Shown: positions 1 through 9,258 of the stretch, in pieces
Layout of the letters: the number at the start of each line of letters is the position of its first letter
How positions within the stretch are numbered: the first letter of the stretch is position 1
From: JBDTCS01 sp039923455
Lineage (GTDB): Bacteria > Bacteroidota > Ignavibacteria > Palsa-1295
DNA: 43,843 bases
Assembly: GCA_039923455.1 (NCBI GenBank)
Contig: JBDTCS010000091.1
Location: forward strand, 1 to 43,843
Reading direction: 5' to 3'
Notes under the pieces: model-generated
The model's input: the letters and a program-made list of their open reading frames with translations, nothing else
Databases searched by the model: none
What the model was told of the DNA's origin: nothing
Made by a program: the position numbers and the translations under genes

Positions 1-1
1 C

Positions 2-1837
2 GAACGAACCGCGGAGCTTCAGAGCGTGAATGGGAAGCTGTTGATTGAGAATGAGATCCGGCAGCGTTCGGAGAATGCGTTGCGCGAAAGTCAGGAGCGA
101 TTTCATTCACTCGCGGAATCGATGCCACAAATCGTTTGGGTGGCCGGACCGTCTGGTGCAATCGAATATGCCAATGAGCGGATGAAAGATTATTCCGGTT
201 CGAGGGAGATATCTGAGGATACTTGGAATCGAATCATTCATCCCGAGGACGCGACGCTCTATTTCCATCGTTGGAATGCTGCCTTGGGGAGCGGTGCAGA
301 TTTTGAAACCGAGTTCCGGATGTTGTGTGCTGCCGATCAAACGTATCGTTGGCATATCTGCCGTGCACTCGCGATGAGAGATGAGGCCGGAGCGATCATT
401 CGTTGGTTCGGTACGTCTACAGATATTCACGAGAAAAAGCTTGCCGAAGAGGCACTGCGTGAAAATCGCGATGCGCTGGATCAGCGTGTGCGTGAACGAA
501 CAAGTCAGCTTCGCGAGACCAATGAAAACCTCGAACGAGAGATCCTCGAGCGCAAAGCTGTGGAGGTGGCGTTGATTACATCGCGCAACCATGCGGAGGA
601 GATGAACCGACTCAAGAGTGCCTTCCTCGCGAACATGAGTCATGAGATACGTACGCCGATGACGAGCATCCTGGGCTTTGCGGGGCTCCTTTCCGAAAGC
701 TTACAAGGCTCTGAGCTCGAAGAGTTTTCCGGCATGATCGAGACGAGCGGCAAACGCCTGATGGACACGATCAACAGCATTCTCGACATGGCGAAGATTG
801 AAGCGAATCGGGTTGAACTCAATCCGACCGAAGTGATCGTTGAAGATGAGATCCGAAAGGTTGTCGATATGCTTCGGCCGTTAGCAGTGCAAAAAGGGAT
901 CGGACTTCGACTCGATATTCACAAGCGTGATATTTCGGGTGAGATCGATGCCCATTATTTCGGACGAATTCTTACAAATATTATTGGTAATGCAGTGAAG
1001 TTTACGAAGGAAGGATTCGTCGCGGTCGAACTCGACCGGATGCAATCGCTTGAGTCGGATGCTGTTGCCGATGGCATTCGTGTTCGCGTTCGAGATTCTG
1101 GTGTGGGTATCTCCGAAGATTTTCTGCCGCATATCTTTGATGAATTCAAGCAGGAGTCGAGCGGGTGGTCACGAGATTTCGAAGGGACCGGACTTGGGCT
1201 CACACTTTCGAAGCATTTGGTGGAATTAATGTCTGGCAACATCACTGTCGAAAGTAAACGCGGAGAGGGTAGCACGTTTACAATTGAACTTCCCCTGAAG
1301 AATCTACATATCCCATTTGAGAATATCCGCGCAAACGATTCGGAGTGGGCCACCAAGATTCGGTCGGAGCGGACGTCGGCCTCCACGTGCGTCGATCACC
1401 AAATACATGTAACCAACAGCGTGAGTGCGGCCAAGCGCAGATTGTCACGTGTGCTTCTGGTCGAGGATAATTATGAGAGCGCTCGTCTAACAACCATCTT
1501 GCTTAGCGAAGTGTGTTCCGTCGATCACGCTTCTGACATCGCAAGTGCGGGGGCGCTGCTGGAAGCGAATCGATACGAGTTAATCCTGATGGATGTTAAT
1601 CTGAAAAGTGGTCAGAGTGGACTTGACCTCACAAAAGCGCTTCGACAAATTGCTCGCCATCAGACGATCCCGATTATCGCACTTACGGCTTACGCCATGA
1701 AAGGTGACCGTGAAAGCGCTCTCTCTGCCGGCTGCGACGACTACCTCTCCAAACCATTCACGAGGGACCAGTTAGTGGATGCTGTCACGGCGCAACTAAG
1801 CAAGACTTTGGCTTCCATACCGTCGGCAAACTATTAA
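2..1837 (+). CDS. Hybrid sensor histidine kinase (PAS-HisKA-HATPase-REC), 5' partial
   Basis: A two-component hybrid kinase that should sense a signal, autophosphorylate on His and pass phosphate to its own receiver. The frame is open to the window edge and reads a coiled coil (ERTAELQSVN) before the first possible start, GTG at 26, so the true N-terminus, perhaps another PAS domain, lies outside. Numbered from that GTG: PAS/PAC about 25-135, coiled coil about 136-200, HisKA with phospho-acceptor H206 in MSHEIRTP, HATPase with N box (NIIGNAVKF), G1 (DSGVGIS) and G2 (GTGLGLTL) to about 425, a linker, then REC about 475-595 with VEDN acidic residues, phospho-acceptor D523 (LILMDVN) and the SKPF lysine. 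No membrane segment is visible in the part seen. The following gene is unrelated, so the output partner is unknown. Family assignment is firm; the signal is unknown. Confidence 0.95.
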   Translation, partial: ERTAELQSVNGKLLIENEIRQRSENALRESQERFHSLAESMPQIVWVAGPSGAIEYANERMKDYSGSREISEDTWNRIIHPEDATLYFHRWNAALGSGADFETEFRMLCAADQTYRWHICRALAMRDEAGAIIRWFGTSTDIHEKKLAEEALRENRDALDQRVRERTSQLRETNENLEREILERKAVEVALITSRNHAEEMNRLKSAFLANMSHEIRTPMTSILGFAGLLSESLQGSELEEFSGMIETSGKRLMDTINSILDMAKIEANRVELNPTEVIVEDEIRKVVDMLRPLAVQKGIGLRLDIHKRDISGEIDAHYFGRILTNIIGNAVKFTKEGFVAVELDRMQSLESDAVADGIRVRVRDSGVGISEDFLPHIFDEFKQESSGWSRDFEGTGLGLTLSKHLVELMSGNITVESKRGEGSTFTIELPLKNLHIPFENIRANDSEWATKIRSERTSASTCVDHQIHVTNSVSAAKRRLSRVLLVEDNYESARLTTILLSEVCSVDHASDIASAGALLEANRYELILMDVNLKSGQSGLDLTKALRQIARHQTIPIIALTAYAMKGDRESALSAGCDDYLSKPFTRDQLVDAVTAQLSKTLASIPSANY

Positions 1838-1886
1838 TCGCAGACATTGGGCATTAGTAAGTCCAAACTGACGAATATCGCCCGAC

Positions 1887-1970
1887 TTGGAGCATTTCCC
1901 TGATTCAGGGTGTTTCCGCACCCACATGTATGGGTTTCGGGCTTACGGCTCGGCTCCAACGTGCTTTTTT
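1887..1970 (+). ncRNA. Candidate 4-way-junction leader/terminator RNA before lepA
   Basis: The spacer between the kinase and lepA folds by eye into a cloverleaf. The closing stem TTGGAGC (1887-1893) pairs with GCTCCAA (1953-1959). Inside are hairpins CCCTG/CAGGG (1898-1902/1906-1910), ACCCA/TGGGT (1920-1924/1931-1935) and CGGGC/GCTCG (1938-1942/1948-1952). A run of six T (1965-1970) follows within a few bases. A competing hairpin, GGGTG/CACCC (1908-1912/1919-1923), would break the first two. It may be the kinase terminator, an attenuator for lepA, or chance. It is not a tRNA: arm sizes and conserved bases are wrong. Confidence 0.35.
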
Positions 1971-2044
1971 ATCAGGCTCTGGGTGTTATTTGCTTGCGAA
2001 TTCGGCTGAATTAGGCCGCAATGCAGTCGGCTTAAACTATTGGC

Positions 2045-3868
2045 ATGTCCTTAGAACATATTCGGAATTTCTGCATCATTGCCCATATTGATCATGGCAA
2101 GTCTACGTTAGCAGATAAACTGCTCCTCGAGACGCACACCATTCAGATGCGGGAAATGACGAATAATCAGGTGCTTGACGATATGGATCTCGAGCAGGAG
2201 CGCGGAATCACGATCAAGCTCCACGCGATCCAGATGAAATACACGCAACCCGCAGAAGACGGCAGCGTTGGAAATGGCATCGAGTACACCTACAACATGG
2301 TCGATACTCCAGGCCACGTCGATTTTACTTATGAAGTATCACGAAGTCTCGCCGCCTGCGAAGGTGCAATTCTCGTTGTCGATGCAACACAAGGCGTCGA
2401 AGCGCAGACGATAGCGAATCTCTATCTTGCCATCGAAGCAGGACTTGAGATCATTCCAGTCCTCAATAAAGTCGATCTGCAATCTGCGATGATCGAAGAA
2501 GTAAGCACGCAGGTTATCGAGTTGCTTGGTTGCAAGCGCGAAGATATTATTCTCGCGAGCGCAAAAGCAGGCATCGGAATTCGCGATGTGCTCGAAGCTG
2601 TCCGTTTGCGGATTCCGCCTCCGAAGGGTGATGTCACGGCGCCGCTAAAGTGTTTGATCTTTGATTCTGTTTTTGATTCGTATCGTGGTTCGATCGTTTA
2701 TCTTCGAGTAATGGAAGGCACGATGCGTGAAGGTGACGAGATCATCTTCATGTATAACAAGTCGAAGTATCGCGTCGAAGAAGTTGGCACACTTCGCATG
2801 GGTCGCGAAAAGAAGGATATGCTCTCGGCTGGTGATGTTGGTTATCTTATCGCCGGCGTCAAGAATGTAAAAGACACTCGCGTCGGAGATACGGTTACTC
2901 ATTTCCGAAATGGCGCCACCGAACCGATCTCCGGATTCAAAGAATCGAAGCCGATGGTTTTCGCCGGACTCTATCCGCAGTCAGCAGAAGATTTTGCAGA
3001 GTTGCGCGACTCGCTCGATCGGTTGTCGCTCAACGATTCATCTCTGGTCTACGAGCCGGAAAGTTCTATCGCGCTTGGTTTCGGATTTCGTTGCGGGTTT
3101 CTTGGTCTCTTGCACATGGAGATCATTCAGGAGCGCTTAGAACGCGAGTTCAATCAGAGTCTTGTTACGACGGTTCCGAACGTAGAGTATCGGGTGACCA
3201 CCACTTCAAATGAGTTGATCGTCGTGGACAATCCATCTTCAATGCCCGAGCCCGGACGTATCGAATACATCGAAGAGCCGTATATCAAGGCGCAAATCAT
3301 CGTGCCAAGCGAGTATGTTGGTGCAATCATGAAGCTTGCGAACGATCGCAGAGGAATTCACAAGACGACAAGCTACCTCGATCCGACGCGTGCCGATCTG
3401 CATTACGAATTTCCGCTCTCCGAGATCATATTCGATTTTTACGATCGCTTGAAATCTATTTCTCGCGGTTATGCATCGCTCGATTATGAGTTTCTCGAGT
3501 ATCGACAGTCCGACATGGTACGATTGGATATTTTGCTCAACGGCGATCCCGTTGATGCATTTAGTACGATCGTCCATCGTGACAAGGCTTTCGATTGGGG
3601 TAAAAAATTATGCACGAAACTTCGTGAGCTAATTCCACGTCACATGTTCGAGGTGGCAATTCAGGCAGCAATCGGGGCGAAGATCATTGCGCGAGAAACA
3701 GTACGTGCGATGCGCAAAGACGTAACGGCGAAGTGCTACGGAGGTGATATCTCTCGTAAGCGCAAACTGCTGGAGAAACAAAAAGAGGGCAAGAAGCGAA
3801 TGAAGCAGGTCGGACGAATCGAAGTGCCGCAGGAGGCATTCCTCGCCGTGTTGCAGATCTCGGATTAA
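2045..3868 (+). CDS. lepA: Elongation factor 4 (LepA), back-translocating GTPase
   Basis: Ribosome-associated translational GTPase that can back-translocate stalled ribosomes and influences 30S assembly. It has 607 residues, the usual family length. Visible: G1 AHIDHGKST (13-20), the ERGITI switch region, G3 DTPGHVDF, G4 NKVD (141-144), EF-Tu-like domain 2, two EF-G-like domains, and the EF4-specific basic C-terminal domain ending in GKKRMKQVGRIEVPQEAF. The ATG start gives the standard MSLEHIRNFCIIAHIDHGK opening; no strong Shine-Dalgarno is seen, common in Bacteroidota. The signal peptidase gene starts 34 nt downstream. lepA-lepB pairing is a classic arrangement in many bacteria. Confidence 0.98.
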   Translation: MSLEHIRNFCIIAHIDHGKSTLADKLLLETHTIQMREMTNNQVLDDMDLEQERGITIKLHAIQMKYTQPAEDGSVGNGIEYTYNMVDTPGHVDFTYEVSRSLAACEGAILVVDATQGVEAQTIANLYLAIEAGLEIIPVLNKVDLQSAMIEEVSTQVIELLGCKREDIILASAKAGIGIRDVLEAVRLRIPPPKGDVTAPLKCLIFDSVFDSYRGSIVYLRVMEGTMREGDEIIFMYNKSKYRVEEVGTLRMGREKKDMLSAGDVGYLIAGVKNVKDTRVGDTVTHFRNGATEPISGFKESKPMVFAGLYPQSAEDFAELRDSLDRLSLNDSSLVYEPESSIALGFGFRCGFLGLLHMEIIQERLEREFNQSLVTTVPNVEYRVTTTSNELIVVDNPSSMPEPGRIEYIEEPYIKAQIIVPSEYVGAIMKLANDRRGIHKTTSYLDPTRADLHYEFPLSEIIFDFYDRLKSISRGYASLDYEFLEYRQSDMVRLDILLNGDPVDAFSTIVHRDKAFDWGKKLCTKLRELIPRHMFEVAIQAAIGAKIIARETVRAMRKDVTAKCYGGDISRKRKLLEKQKEGKKRMKQVGRIEVPQEAFLAVLQISD

Positions 3869-3902
3869 TAAACAAGCTACATTTTCGAAAGAGAAAACAA
3901 TC

Positions 3903-5024
3903 ATGGCGGATAATATTGCGCCGAGTGGATCGAACAAGCCCGGTGAATCGAACAAGCCCGGTGAATCGAACAAGCCCGGTGAATCGAACAAGCCCGGTGG
4001 ATCGAACAAGCCCGGTGAATCGAACAAGCCCGGTGGATCGAACAAGGCAAGTGGGGCCAATAGGCCAGGCACGGGAGGCAGATCGCTCGATGAATTGCGA
4101 GCGAAAACCAAGACTACCAAATTCTCGTCCAAGGGCACTAAGGTAACCGGCGAGAAGAAGAAGGAGAGTCTCTGGCGCTCACTCATCGTTGCGCTTTTGA
4201 TTGCGCTCGTAATACGTGCAGTGATGTTCGAGGCATTTCGTATTCCGACGGGTTCGATGAAGAACACGCTGCTCGTTGGCGATTATTTGTTCGTCAATAA
4301 GCTCGCCTACTTTATTCGCTCGCCAAAATATTTTCCGCTGACTACTACGGAGATTCCGTTCCTAAGTATTCCAACCGGTTCACCTAAGCGCAGTGATGTG
4401 ATCGTCTTCGAATATCCTGGAGATCAAGATCTCGTTGTTCCGCGTGAGAAGAAGATCAACTATATCAAACGTTGTATCGGGATTCCGGGTGATACGGTGC
4501 AAATCATCAACAAGCAAGTCTTCGTCAACGGACAGCGCATGGTAAATCCTGCCGGTATGAATTTCCGCGAGTCCGAAGTGCGACCGAAAAACGAGATTGA
4601 CCCGCATATTTTTCCGCAAGGCGCACCGTGGAATAAAGATTGGTACGGACCGATCAGGGTTCCAAAAAAGGGCGATGTGATAAAGATCACAACCGATAAT
4701 ATTCATCAGTGGGAAGTGTTTGTTGCGCGCGAGGGACATAAAGTCGAGATCGGCAACGGCGGAGTGATCCAAATCGACGGCACGGCACAGAGCAACTACA
4801 AAGTCGAGCGTGACTATCTTTGGATGATGGGAGATAATCGTGACGATTCCGAAGATTCGAGGTTTTGGGGATTCGCTCCCGTCGATAACGTTGTCGGCAA
4901 CGCGCTCTTCATTCATTGGTCGATGTACTGGCCGCCATCATCCGGTTATGGTGACGGCTACGATCCCGATGAAGATCAGCACTTCCACATTCGTTGGGGC
5001 CGCATCGGCAATATTATTCGTTGA
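3903..5024 (+). CDS. lepB: Signal peptidase I with repeat-rich cytoplasmic N-terminus
   Basis: Membrane serine protease (S26) that cleaves signal peptides from exported proteins, such as the T9SS cargo encoded later in this window. It has 373 residues. Residues 10-57 are a tandem hexapeptide array (SNKPGE/G), then a basic linker, then one clear transmembrane segment around 88-110. Catalytic S118 lies in PTGSMKNTL (box B); general base K189 lies in YIKRCIGIPGD (box D). Box E, GDNRDDSEDSR, starts at 310. It lies between lepA and hemW with short spacers, so it is probably cotranscribed. The repeat array would be cytoplasmic and is not part of the catalytic fold. Identification is firm. Confidence 0.97.
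   Translation: MADNIAPSGSNKPGESNKPGESNKPGESNKPGGSNKPGESNKPGGSNKASGANRPGTGGRSLDELRAKTKTTKFSSKGTKVTGEKKKESLWRSLIVALLIALVIRAVMFEAFRIPTGSMKNTLLVGDYLFVNKLAYFIRSPKYFPLTTTEIPFLSIPTGSPKRSDVIVFEYPGDQDLVVPREKKINYIKRCIGIPGDTVQIINKQVFVNGQRMVNPAGMNFRESEVRPKNEIDPHIFPQGAPWNKDWYGPIRVPKKGDVIKITTDNIHQWEVFVAREGHKVEIGNGGVIQIDGTAQSNYKVERDYLWMMGDNRDDSEDSRFWGFAPVDNVVGNALFIHWSMYWPPSSGYGDGYDPDEDQHFHIRWGRIGNIIR
3930..4073 (+). repeat. 18-nt in-frame tandem repeat inside lepB
   Basis: Six units with consensus tcgaacaagcccggtgaa run head to tail from 3930 to 4037. They encode SNKPG followed by E or G. Two degenerate units follow (SNKASG, ANRPGT) to 4073. Unit-to-unit changes are almost confined to gaa/gga in the last codon. 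Because 18 is a multiple of 3, gain or loss of a unit changes protein length but not frame. Confidence 0.95.
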
Positions 5025-5034
5025 TCGAAAACAC

Positions 5035-6228
5035 GTGAACGTCGAACCAGGCAACCGAGAACCTAAAAGCACTCAACCGTTGAGTGCGTACCTCCACATA
5101 CCCTTCTGTGAAAAGAAGTGTATCTATTGCGATTTCTATTCGATCGAGAATGTATCGCTGCGCGGAGAATTTGTCGAGTTGTTGTTGCAGGAGATCGCGC
5201 TGAAACTTGCGGCGAGTCCATCGCTATCAGGTAGAACACTGGAGACGATCTTCTTCGGCGGCGGAACACCTTCACTGCTCACTCCGGAAGAACTCGCTCG
5301 CATAATAACGGCGCTGAAATCACATTTCACAATTTCGGAAAATGTCGAGTTCACGCTTGAGTGCAATCCCGGTACCGTCACGCTTGAGAAGCTTTCAGGT
5401 TATCGCGCGCTTGGAGTGAATCGATTGAGCTTCGGCGTGCAGTCATTCGATCAAGCCGAACTTGATTTTCTCGGACGGATTCATAACGCAGCCGAAGCGC
5501 GTGAGGCAGTGCGGCTTGCAAGGGCAGCGGGTTTCGAGAACGTCAGCATCGATCTAATCTTTGCGTTGCCCGGACAGAATGAGGCGACACTCGCGAACAC
5601 ACTTCGAGAGGCGATCGCGCTGGGCACCGACCACATCAGCGCATACAACTTGATCGTCGAGCCCGGCACACCACTTTTTCGGCTGGTGCAAATGAACAAG
5701 ATTATCGAACTCGACCCGGATCGCGCGGCGCAGCTTTTTGATCTAACCCAACGTACGCTCGAAGAGGCAGGATTTGAGCAGTATGAGATTTCCAATTATG
5801 CTCGCTCGACTGCGAAACGAGCTAAGCATAATCTTGTTTATTGGGACGGCGCAAAGGAGTATATATCCTTCGGACCATCGGCGCACGAGTTCCTTGAGGG
5901 CCGCCGCGATTGGAACGTCTCATCGCTCGAACAATACAAGCACATGATCGCCTCAGGCTCACTTCCGATTCTGCAATCGGAAACCCTGACGACCGAAGAG
6001 CGCAGAACAGAAGTTGCCTATTTGCAACTTCGCTCGACCGGCATCGATCTCCTGCAGTTTGAACAGGCCTTTGGTGAAGCACTGATGGACTACGATGAGG
6101 TGCACGCGCTGATTGGGGATGAGATGTTGGTATGGAATGACGGGAAGTTGTGTCTTACGCAAAAAGGCTATCGTTTTTGCGACGGTATCGTGACGAGGTT
6201 GTTACGTCAGGCAGAGTTGGTCGGGTAA
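5035..6228 (+). CDS. hemW: Radical SAM heme chaperone HemW (HemN-like)
   Basis: Radical SAM protein of the HemN/HemW family. HemW binds heme and delivers it to respiratory enzymes; it is not a true coproporphyrinogen dehydrogenase. From GTG 5035 (10 nt after the lepB stop) it has 397 residues, close to the family norm. The cluster motif is C25-x3-C29-x2-C32, and position 34 is Phe where true HemN has a fourth Cys, the usual HemW signature. Also visible are the SAM motif FFGGGTPS, the GVQSFDQAELDFLGRIH segment and the C-terminal HemN domain. The frame is open further upstream to 4840, but that would overlap lepB by about 185 nt, so I reject it; TTG at 5080 is another possible start. Confidence 0.93.
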   Translation: MNVEPGNREPKSTQPLSAYLHIPFCEKKCIYCDFYSIENVSLRGEFVELLLQEIALKLAASPSLSGRTLETIFFGGGTPSLLTPEELARIITALKSHFTISENVEFTLECNPGTVTLEKLSGYRALGVNRLSFGVQSFDQAELDFLGRIHNAAEAREAVRLARAAGFENVSIDLIFALPGQNEATLANTLREAIALGTDHISAYNLIVEPGTPLFRLVQMNKIIELDPDRAAQLFDLTQRTLEEAGFEQYEISNYARSTAKRAKHNLVYWDGAKEYISFGPSAHEFLEGRRDWNVSSLEQYKHMIASGSLPILQSETLTTEERRTEVAYLQLRSTGIDLLQFEQAFGEALMDYDEVHALIGDEMLVWNDGKLCLTQKGYRFCDGIVTRLLRQAELVG

Positions 6229-6271
6229 TTGGAAGGCTGGAAGGCCGGAAGATTCGGTGGTCGTTCAAGAT

Positions 6272-6303
6272 TGGACTTATTTGGTAGTCCATTTTTTCTT
6301 TTT
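6272..6303 (+). terminator. Rho-independent terminator after hemW
   Basis: Stem TGGACT (6272-6277) pairs with AGTCCA (6286-6291) around an 8-nt loop. It is followed directly by T6-C-T5. It closes the lepA-lepB-hemW unit about 45 nt after the hemW stop. Confidence 0.65.
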
Positions 6304-6324
6304 CAAAGTTCACTGCAATAATTA

Positions 6325-9258
6325 GTGCAAACACGAAAAGTACACTACGGATTTGCGATCGCAAGTTTTCTGATCGCATTGGTGACCTATACTCTCACGA
6401 TGCAACCGACGATCCCGTTCTGGGATTGTGGTGAGTTCGCAGCTGCGGCCTTTAGTCTCGGCGTACCGCATCCACCGGGGGCACCTCTCTGGACGATCAT
6501 CGGCCGGTTGGGTATGCTTATTCCGACATTTACCGATCCGGTCGCTCGATATAATTTTCTCTCGGTTCTCAGTTCTGCGCTGTCGATCCTATTGCTCTAT
6601 CTTACGATCGTTCGTTTGATCAAGATGTTTCGTGGCGCTCCGAAGAACACCGCCGACATGCTAACTACCTTTGGTGGAGCATTTGTTGGCGCGCTTGCCT
6701 ATGCGTTCACCGACAGTTTTTGGTTCAATGCACTTGAGTGCGAAGTGTACGCATTCGGATCGCTCTTTATCTCGCTTGTACCATGGTTAATTCTTGTCTG
6801 GCATGATCACGCTGACGAACCACACAGTGAAAAATATTTGCTCTTGATCGCGTATGTGATCGGCTTATCACTTGGTGTCCATCAACTCGCACTACTTACG
6901 ATATTCCCCGTATGGATGCTCGTCTATTACAAGCGCTGGCCGAAAACAACCGTCAAAGGTTGGTTGCTGATGGTACTCAGCTCCGTAGTTGCTTTCGCTT
7001 TGATCTTCAAGATCGTGCTTTCTGATCTGGTCGACTGGGCAGGCAAGGGCAACGGGATTATCTCGCTCGTTATTCTCGTAGGCGTTATCGTCGGAATTTT
7101 CTGGAGCCAGCAAAAGAAGAAGCCGATGGTTAATCTCGCGCTTTGGGCAACAATTTTGATCTTCCTCGGCTATACGAGTTATACGCTCGTGATGGTGCGT
7201 GCGCATCAAGATCCACCGATGAACCAAGGGCGCCCGACCACATTTGAGAAGCTTGCAGGTTACATTAATCGCGAACAGTACGGTGAAGCGCGCGAACTTC
7301 CGCGTCGCTTGAAAGATCAGGAACGCGATCATGCGAATACTTGGCAGAATTATTCAAGCGATTGGGACTTTTTCATTCGCTATCAAACCAACATGATGTT
7401 CCACCGTTATCTCGGATGGAATTTCATCGGACGCACAACCGACGATCAAGGTGCGGGTGTCGATCTCTCCAAGACGTGGGCACTACCATTCATACTTGGT
7501 GTCTTCGGAATGTTCTGGCACTTCCGTCGAGACCCCAAACGTGCGCTAACTATATTAGGTACGTTTATCATCATGGGATACCTGACCGATTGGTATCAGA
7601 ATCAGCAAGACCCGCAACCTCGAGAGCGAGATTATTTCTATGTCGGCGCATTTTATTTCTTCGCAATGTGGATCGGCATCGGTGCGACCGGAATCATGGA
7701 GTGGGTTCGCAATCGAAAATCCAAAGCTGCGGAATCTGATGCAGCATTGTTTGAGGAAAATCCGAAGACCGGTTTGGTCGGCGGAATATTGATTGGTCTG
7801 CTTGTGCTCGTGCCGATCAACATGTGTATCGGATTGGCAGGGCTCGTGACGGGGCAGCCATTTAGTCAATCTTCGAAATGGGCAGAATACTCACGCGCAA
7901 AGAATTATATTCCGTGGGATTACGCTTATAATATTTTGCAGTCCTGTGATCAAGATGCGATCCTGTTTACCTATGGCGACAACGACACATTCCCGCTTTG
8001 GTGCTTGCAGGATGTCTATGGAATCCGTCGAGATATTCGTATCGTGCAACTCTCGCTCGCGAACCTGCCATACTATGTTAAGCTATTAAAGAACGATCAT
8101 CCCTGGGGTGCCAAAACAATCACGCTGCCAAGCTACTCCAACGAAGTGCTGGATATGCCGGAGCAGGAGGGAATGTATGCCGTCCCGATTCGTCCGAAAG
8201 AGGTCGTGATGAACCTCGATGCGAAGTCGGTGCAATGGATCATGGGTGATTCGAGTGCGAGTGCAGCAGTGATGCATTGGAGTGCAAATCCACGTCAGCC
8301 ATCGGAACAGTTGATAGTAGATATCATTGAGAATCATCTGAAGGATCGTCCGATCTATTTCTCGGCGACTGTCGCGGAAGGTTCGTACGTTGGGCTCGGT
8401 AAATTTCTTGTGCATGAAGGAATGGCCGCTCGTGTGACACCTATCGAGCAAGCGCCCGATCAAACCCAAGCGGGATTAGGTGGCTCGATTAACGAAAAAC
8501 GCTATCTGCGATCGGTGTATCACATTCCTTCGGAGCCGCATCTTGGTCCTGATCGTGGAATGATACTTCGAACCTACAACGATCCGGATTCGCATCATTC
8601 GGTGCTGGATGATCGGTACTCGATGTCCTATCGGATTGAATATATTCGCCTCGCGAATTATTATCTTGCTCGCGGCAACAAACCGGAAGCAAGTCGCGCG
8701 CTGGATACACTGGATGCACGCATCCCCAACAAACTTGTACCGCTGGAGTATCCGTATTCCTCTATACTTGTCGATCTCTACGATCGTGTAGGTAATTACA
8801 AAAAATCCGCACAGTATGCGAGATATACCGCCGATCTGATTCGCGAAGTCATGAAAGATCCGAATTGGCGCGACAACGATCCGTATGCAAAGCAAATGCG
8901 CGTTGACTTCACATTCGGCGATATGCTATTACGCGCCGGAGAGTACGATTCGGCTGCAGCGCAATTTGAAAGCTTACGCGCGAGTGCTTCGCCGCAAGAG
9001 GCTGGATATTTTGCTGTAAAAGGAGCGGAAGCTATGGCGATGAAGTTAGAATCGCAAGGCAAAAAGAAGGAAGCTTATGATGGATATCACGTGCTTCTGA
9101 CACAGATCGCAAGCCAAGGAGGCGATGCCGGAAGAGAGCTACCCGAAGTACTCACGAGACACGACGCGCTGGCCAAGATGTTGGGCTTACCGCTTTTCGA
9201 TCCTGCGAGTGCAAAGGCGTTAGCACCGAAGGACTCGGCACGGATCTCACAGAAATAG
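6325..9258 (+). CDS. DUF2723 (TMEM260-like) membrane protein, copy 1; putative protein O-glycosyltransferase
   Basis: Large polytopic membrane protein, 977 residues, of the DUF2723 family. The eukaryotic member TMEM260 is a protein O-mannosyltransferase; a similar role here is inference. The N-terminus has about a dozen hydrophobic segments. The first external loop carries the conserved PFWDCGEFAAAA...GVPHPPGAPLW region, with acidic D and E typical of GT-C enzymes. The soluble C-terminal part, from about residue 780, has TPR-like helices (YYLARGNKPEASRALDTL). The GTG start gives MQTRKVHYGFA, which aligns end to end with MEFKRIHYGFA of the next gene. That neighbour is a tandem paralog 191 nt downstream. 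The missing piece is biochemical proof of the sugar and the acceptor. Confidence 0.88.
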   Translation: MQTRKVHYGFAIASFLIALVTYTLTMQPTIPFWDCGEFAAAAFSLGVPHPPGAPLWTIIGRLGMLIPTFTDPVARYNFLSVLSSALSILLLYLTIVRLIKMFRGAPKNTADMLTTFGGAFVGALAYAFTDSFWFNALECEVYAFGSLFISLVPWLILVWHDHADEPHSEKYLLLIAYVIGLSLGVHQLALLTIFPVWMLVYYKRWPKTTVKGWLLMVLSSVVAFALIFKIVLSDLVDWAGKGNGIISLVILVGVIVGIFWSQQKKKPMVNLALWATILIFLGYTSYTLVMVRAHQDPPMNQGRPTTFEKLAGYINREQYGEARELPRRLKDQERDHANTWQNYSSDWDFFIRYQTNMMFHRYLGWNFIGRTTDDQGAGVDLSKTWALPFILGVFGMFWHFRRDPKRALTILGTFIIMGYLTDWYQNQQDPQPRERDYFYVGAFYFFAMWIGIGATGIMEWVRNRKSKAAESDAALFEENPKTGLVGGILIGLLVLVPINMCIGLAGLVTGQPFSQSSKWAEYSRAKNYIPWDYAYNILQSCDQDAILFTYGDNDTFPLWCLQDVYGIRRDIRIVQLSLANLPYYVKLLKNDHPWGAKTITLPSYSNEVLDMPEQEGMYAVPIRPKEVVMNLDAKSVQWIMGDSSASAAVMHWSANPRQPSEQLIVDIIENHLKDRPIYFSATVAEGSYVGLGKFLVHEGMAARVTPIEQAPDQTQAGLGGSINEKRYLRSVYHIPSEPHLGPDRGMILRTYNDPDSHHSVLDDRYSMSYRIEYIRLANYYLARGNKPEASRALDTLDARIPNKLVPLEYPYSSILVDLYDRVGNYKKSAQYARYTADLIREVMKDPNWRDNDPYAKQMRVDFTFGDMLLRAGEYDSAAAQFESLRASASPQEAGYFAVKGAEAMAMKLESQGKKKEAYDGYHVLLTQIASQGGDAGRELPEVLTRHDALAKMLGLPLFDPASAKALAPKDSARISQK

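Noticed and set aside
1887..1959. tRNA gene
   Set aside because: Four stems occur, but arm lengths, the T-loop motif and the anticodon arm do not fit a tRNA.
3930..4073. CRISPR array
   Set aside because: Units are contiguous 18-nt coding repeats without spacers, in frame with lepB.
3629..4267. 212-residue antisense frame opposite lepA/lepB
   Set aside because: It is rich in repeated GLFDSP units that simply mirror the lepB tandem repeat; both genes opposite are certain.
4840..5034. Longer hemW start overlapping lepB
   Set aside because: It would overlap the conserved lepB C-terminus by about 185 nt, and the added residues do not resemble HemW.
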